A stretch of 64,000 nt of DNA from Shinella sp. UYSO24. GTDB lineage: Bacteria; Pseudomonadota; Alphaproteobacteria; Rhizobiales; Rhizobiaceae. Position numbers and translations under genes: made by a program. Shown in pieces: positions 61,100 through 64,000 of the stretch; positions within the stretch are counted from its first letter, which is position 1, and the number at the start of each line of letters is the position of its first letter. Under the pieces are notes generated by a model that was given only the letters and a program-made list of their open reading frames with translations, did not search any database and was not told where the DNA came from. The stretch is from NCBI GenBank assembly GCA_902167985.1, contig CABHNZ010000005.1, positions 248,001 through 312,000 of the forward strand, written 5' to 3'.

Positions 61100-62040
61100 T
61101 TGGGGCATAGCCAGCCGAAGAGCAATAAAAGGCTGCAAAATTTGCGTGAGTTATCCAAAGATCCATGGCTGGTGATATCGCAGCGCAACAGCGACTGGGC
61201 GCTGGCGCATGGACGCTCGCTGCCGATCGGCCGCAGCGGCCATATCATGGCGATCGTCAATGTGACGCCGGATTCCTTTTCGGATGGTGGCCGTCACGAC
61301 GATGCGGAGCGTGGCTTTCGCCATGCGCTCGCCTGCCTTGCCGATGGAGCGGCCATTCTCGATATCGGCGGTGAATCCACCCGGCCGGTGCTGCCTCCGT
61401 CACGCCTGCCGAGGAGCAGGATCGCGTTCTGCCGCTGATCGAGCGGCTTGCCAGGGAGACCGATGCGCTGATCTCGATCGATACCTACCGCGCCGAGACG
61501 GCGCGGCTGGCGATCGAGGCGGGCGCGCATATCGTCAACGATGTCTATGGCCTGCAATACGATGCCGATATGGCGGATGTGGTGGCGAAGACGGGGGCTG
61601 GCGTCTGCATCATGCATACGGGGCGGGGGCGCGACGACCGGCTGCTGGATGTGATTGCCGACCAGGAGCTTTTTCTCGGGCGGTCTCTGGAGATGGCGCT
61701 TGGCGCCGGTATTGCGCGCGCGGCGATCACGCTCGATCCGGGGTTCGGCTTTGCCAAGGCAACCGACGACGACATGGCGCTGATGGCGCGGTTGCCGGAA
61801 CTCCAGAGTTTCGGGCTGCCGCTGCTCGTCGGTACCTCGCGAAAACGTTTCGTCGGCGCCGTTACCGGGCGCGAGGCGCCGGATCAGCGCGATGTCGGTA
61901 CGGCTGCGACCACCGTTGCGCTGCGTCTTGCAGGCGCTTCGATTTTTCGGGTGCATAACGTGGCGGCCAACCGCGATGCACTTTTGATGGCGGATGCCAT
62001 CCTTGCTGCGGCACCGGGCCAGCAGGCAAGCGGACATTAG
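61100..62040 (+). CDS. folP: Dihydropteroate synthase; frameshift near 61389
   Basis: Condenses pterin pyrophosphate with p-aminobenzoate in folate synthesis. The first part shows [16 protein letters not shown] and [12 protein letters not shown], two DHPS signature motifs. One G is missing near 61389 (CCGGTGCTG for CCGGGTGCTG); repair continues as [20 protein letters not shown], then [28 protein letters not shown], and RKRFVGAV with the SRK-type substrate motif (GTSRKRF). About 313 residues as read from 61100, though the true start may be a later TTG or GTG near 61140. It leads a folP-folB-folK operon. Confidence 0.92.
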
Positions 62041-62058
62041 AAAAAAGGCAGGCGGCTG

Positions 62059-62424
62059 ATGGGCACCTATACGATTGCATTGAAAAACTGCGCCTTCTTT
62101 GCCCGCCATGGCGTGCTTGGCGAGGAGATGGCGCTTGGCCAGAGGTTCTTCGTCGATGTGACGATGACAGTCGCGGCTGACGAGGCGCTGGAAAGCGATG
62201 ATGTGAGCCAGACCGTGCATTACGGTGAGGCCTATGCGCTGGTGGAGGAGATTGTCACCAATACCCGCCGCAACCTCATAGAGGCTTTGGCGAAGGATAT
62301 CGGCAAGGCGCTTTGCGGCTGGTCGACACAGATCCGGCGCGTCGAGATTGCCGTGCGCAAGCCGTCCGTGCCGATCGCCGGCATTCTTGACTATGCGGAA
62401 GTGCGGGTCGAGCATGTCGCCTGA
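62059..62424 (+). CDS. folB: Dihydroneopterin aldolase
   Basis: Cleaves dihydroneopterin in folate synthesis. The 121-residue protein shows YTIALKNCAFFARHGVLGEEMALGQRFFVDVTMTV, the FolB start with the catalytic HGV(L)xEE region, and HYGEAYALVEEIVTNTRRNLIEALAKDIGK, with the late conserved Tyr and Glu. 18 bases after folP and overlapping the folK start. Confidence 0.95.
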   Translation: MGTYTIALKNCAFFARHGVLGEEMALGQRFFVDVTMTVAADEALESDDVSQTVHYGEAYALVEEIVTNTRRNLIEALAKDIGKALCGWSTQIRRVEIAVRKPSVPIAGILDYAEVRVEHVA

Positions 62425-62935
62425 GGCCGGGTTTCAGATCGCAGCGCTCGGGCTCGGCGGCAATATCGGCGAGCCCCGGCAGCTGATGGCGCAGGCGCTG
62501 CAGGCGCTCGATGCGCGCGGCGACTGTCGCATCACCGCCGTATCGCGACTTTACAAGACGCCGCCATGGGGCAAGCTTGATCAGGCGGATTTCTTCAATG
62601 CCTGTGCGCTGGTGGAAACGTCGGTCGAGCCGGTTCCGTTGCTCGATCTCTGTCTCGATATCGAGCGGGGCATGAAGCGCGTCCGGATCGAGCGTTGGGG
62701 GCCGCGGACCATCGATCTCGATGTGCTGACTTATGGGGGTGTCGTGCTTGACAGCGATCGTCTGATCCTGCCGCATCCGCGGATGACGGAGCGCGGCTTC
62801 GTGATGATGCCGCTTGCGGATATTGCGCCAGAGATGATGATCCGGGGCAGGGCGGTCGAAGCCTGGCTCACGCAGGTCGATGTGGCGGGCATCGAGGTTG
62901 CCGACGCCGATCCTAAGTGGTGGCGTCAGCCGTAA
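62414..62935 (+). CDS. folK: 2-amino-4-hydroxy-6-hydroxymethyldihydropteridine diphosphokinase
   Basis: Pyrophosphorylates the pterin before DHPS. It reads ALGLGGNIGEPRQLMAQALQALDA, then SRLYKTPPWGKLDQADFFNACALVET, and the signature RWGPRTIDLDVLTYGG (PxRxIDLDxL), with LPHPRMTERGFVMMPLADIAPE closing. 173 residues, intact. The ATG at 62414 overlaps the folB stop by 11 bases, so translation is coupled. Confidence 0.96.
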   Translation: MSPEAGFQIAALGLGGNIGEPRQLMAQALQALDARGDCRITAVSRLYKTPPWGKLDQADFFNACALVETSVEPVPLLDLCLDIERGMKRVRIERWGPRTIDLDVLTYGGVVLDSDRLILPHPRMTERGFVMMPLADIAPEMMIRGRAVEAWLTQVDVAGIEVADADPKWWRQP

Positions 62936-62956
62936 ATTCGGTTTCTGCTTTTAGGC

Positions 62957-63514
62957 TTACTTGATCGAGCCGACGGCCATGGCGTCGACATCGCGGTCGA
63001 GGGTCAGGCCGATTACCGGGACGAGCTGGTCTTCGACCTTGACGGAGATGGTGATGTTCATCTTGTTGTCGCCGCGCAGGCTTGCCACCATTGCGCCGTT
63101 CAGCTGCTGGCGGTTGATGCCCATGACGACCTTGTCGCCACTGACGGAGCCCGAGATGATGTCGAGGCCCTTGCCCTGTGCGCCATCGAGGAACTTGCCG
63201 CTATAGCCCGACGAGCTCTGGGTGATGACGGCGGACATGGGCTGCTGGAAGACACCGACGCGGCAGGTGCCGTCGAGCTTGATGCCGACATCGCTGTCGG
63301 ACACGGGCGTGCCGGTCAGGTTGCAGCTGAACTTGGTGCCCTTGTACTTGCCGTTGACGATTTCGCCCGGACCTTTCCAGCCACCGGAAATCTGCTGGAA
63401 GAATGTCTTGTCGCGGGAGGCGGCGTCGGCCTGCGGCGCATAGGCCGAGGTCGCGGCGGCGGTCAGAACGGCAAGGCCGCCGATGAGCGAAAACAGACGC
63501 GATGACATTGGCAT
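62957..63514 (-). CDS. Conserved hypothetical exported protein
   Basis: A 185-residue protein. The N-terminus MSSRLFSLIGGLAVLTAAATSAYAPQADA is a signal peptide. The mature domain of about 155 residues is beta-rich with repeated Gly and hydrophobic alternation (TFFQQISGGWKGPGEIVNGKYKGTKFSCNLTG, GISGSVSGDKVVMGINRQQL). One Cys pair (FSCNLTG, GTCRVG) could form a disulfide. Typical of conserved periplasmic proteins in Rhizobiaceae; no function known. Convergent to folK. Confidence 0.8.
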   Translation of the reverse strand: MPMSSRLFSLIGGLAVLTAAATSAYAPQADAASRDKTFFQQISGGWKGPGEIVNGKYKGTKFSCNLTGTPVSDSDVGIKLDGTCRVGVFQQPMSAVITQSSSGYSGKFLDGAQGKGLDIISGSVSGDKVVMGINRQQLNGAMVASLRGDNKMNITISVKVEDQLVPVIGLTLDRDVDAMAVGSIK

Positions 63515-63625
63515 TCCCCTGGAAGGCAGACGCTAGAAATTGGAAAGGTTTGACTGGTCTGCAATTTAGGTGGGAATGGTTAATGACTGGTAATTATCGC
63601 CTGACGGAAGAGCGCCGGAGAGCCG

Positions 63626-64000
63626 TCAGACTGTGTCTTTCCGGCCACCTGCACTGGCAATATCGGACATGAAATCACCGATGCCGGGGCGCTTCAGCGC
63701 CTTGAAGGGCAGCGGGCGGCAGAGATCCATCGCAGCGATGCCGATTCGTGCGGTCAGCATGCCGTTGATGACGCCTTCCCCCAGGCGACTCGACAGTTTG
63801 GAGGCAAGGCCATGGCCAAGCACCTGCTGCGCCAGCCCGTCGCCGACCGCAATCGAGCCGGTCACAGCCAGGTGGGCGACGACATCACGCATCAGTTTCA
63901 GAAGGCCGATCGTGCCGGGCCGGCCGCCATAGAGATCGGCCATGGCGCGGATCAGGCGCGAGACCTCGAAGAGGACATAGGCGAGATCGACGATCGCCCG
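63626..64000 (-). CDS. YcjF/TIGR01620 family membrane protein, C-terminal part, truncated by window end
   Basis: The frame is open to the window end, so the gene continues outside. The visible C-terminus reads VLFEVSRLIRAMADLYGGRPGTIGLLKLMRDVVAHLAVTGSIAVGDGLAQQVLGHGLASKLSSRLGEGVINGMLTARIGIAAMDLCRPLPF, which is the conserved core of TIGR01620/DUF697 proteins (GRPG, GEGVINGxLTARIGxAAMDxCRPxPF). These sit in the inner membrane, often beside a YcjX-like ATPase gene, which would lie outside the window. Confidence 0.9.
   Translation of the reverse strand, partial: RAIVDLAYVLFEVSRLIRAMADLYGGRPGTIGLLKLMRDVVAHLAVTGSIAVGDGLAQQVLGHGLASKLSSRLGEGVINGMLTARIGIAAMDLCRPLPFKALKRPGIGDFMSDIASAGGRKDTV

Overview
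The window comes from an alphaproteobacterium of the order Rhizobiales, most likely family Rhizobiaceae (Rhizobium/Agrobacterium-like). The evidence is the high-GC sequence, BluB behind a cobalamin riboswitch, an ATP12-type F1 chaperone, a tRNA-Leu(GAG) with encoded CCA, a RIME-like double palindrome, and above all a giant membrane-anchored coiled-coil protein of the growth-pole-ring (GPR/RgsE) type known from polar-growing Rhizobiaceae. It is ordinary chromosomal core sequence: I see no insertion sequence, phage, plasmid gene or CRISPR array.

Layout. 1-5.6 kb: end of an EAL protein, a PL5-type alginate lyase, an RluA-family pseudouridine synthase overlapping a HAD phosphatase, and the ATP12 chaperone. 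5.7-9.3 kb: DoxX, then a divergent nickel module (NiCoT permease, NikR-like operator, NikR), then DUF1345, YaiI and YegP proteins. 9.4-14 kb: glutathione-dependent formaldehyde dehydrogenase, GNAT, DMT transporter, small proteins, tRNA-Leu. 14.3-18.4 kb: LipB, OsmC, a degenerate peptide deformylase paralogue, MgtE, MerR. 18.4-25.9 kb: mobA-mobB and moaA (molybdenum cofactor) with an MCP, an APH-type kinase and a PPOx-family flavoprotein. 26-36.7 kb: GGDEF protein, FumC, an L,D-transpeptidase, Gph, RpiA, a DUF2059 protein, glutathione reductase, class II DAHP synthase. 36.8-46.3 kb: TadG/TadE-like proteins, NadE, cobalamin riboswitch and bluB, a DUF2865 protein, malic enzyme, an LpxH-like phosphoesterase. 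46.3-51.6 kb: dipeptide epimerase and an Mla-type lipid transport operon (MlaB-MlaE fusion, MlaF, MlaD, lipoprotein). 51.8-59.4 kb: the ~2,230-residue GPR-like protein and a divergent Hpt protein. 59.5-64 kb: ferredoxin, a candidate small RNA, a DUF922 protein, folP-folB-folK, an exported protein and the end of a YcjF/TIGR01620 protein.

A dominant property of this sequence is that at least 35 single bases appear to be missing within otherwise intact, conserved genes, usually where one G or C of a short G/C run has been lost. Each can be repaired by adding one base, after which the protein has the expected family length. I read this as consensus error in the assembly, not gene decay, and I give whole-gene coordinates across the breaks with the break position noted.

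The most interesting biology: the GPR-like protein with a tandem array of 33-residue repeats and a promoter carrying two TTAA-N6-TTAA motifs; a GTAAGC-N16-GCTTAC palindrome between the nickel permease and nikR; a minus-strand candidate sRNA with an anti-Shine-Dalgarno loop and a strong terminator; and a peptide deformylase-like protein lacking the metal-binding Cys and one His.
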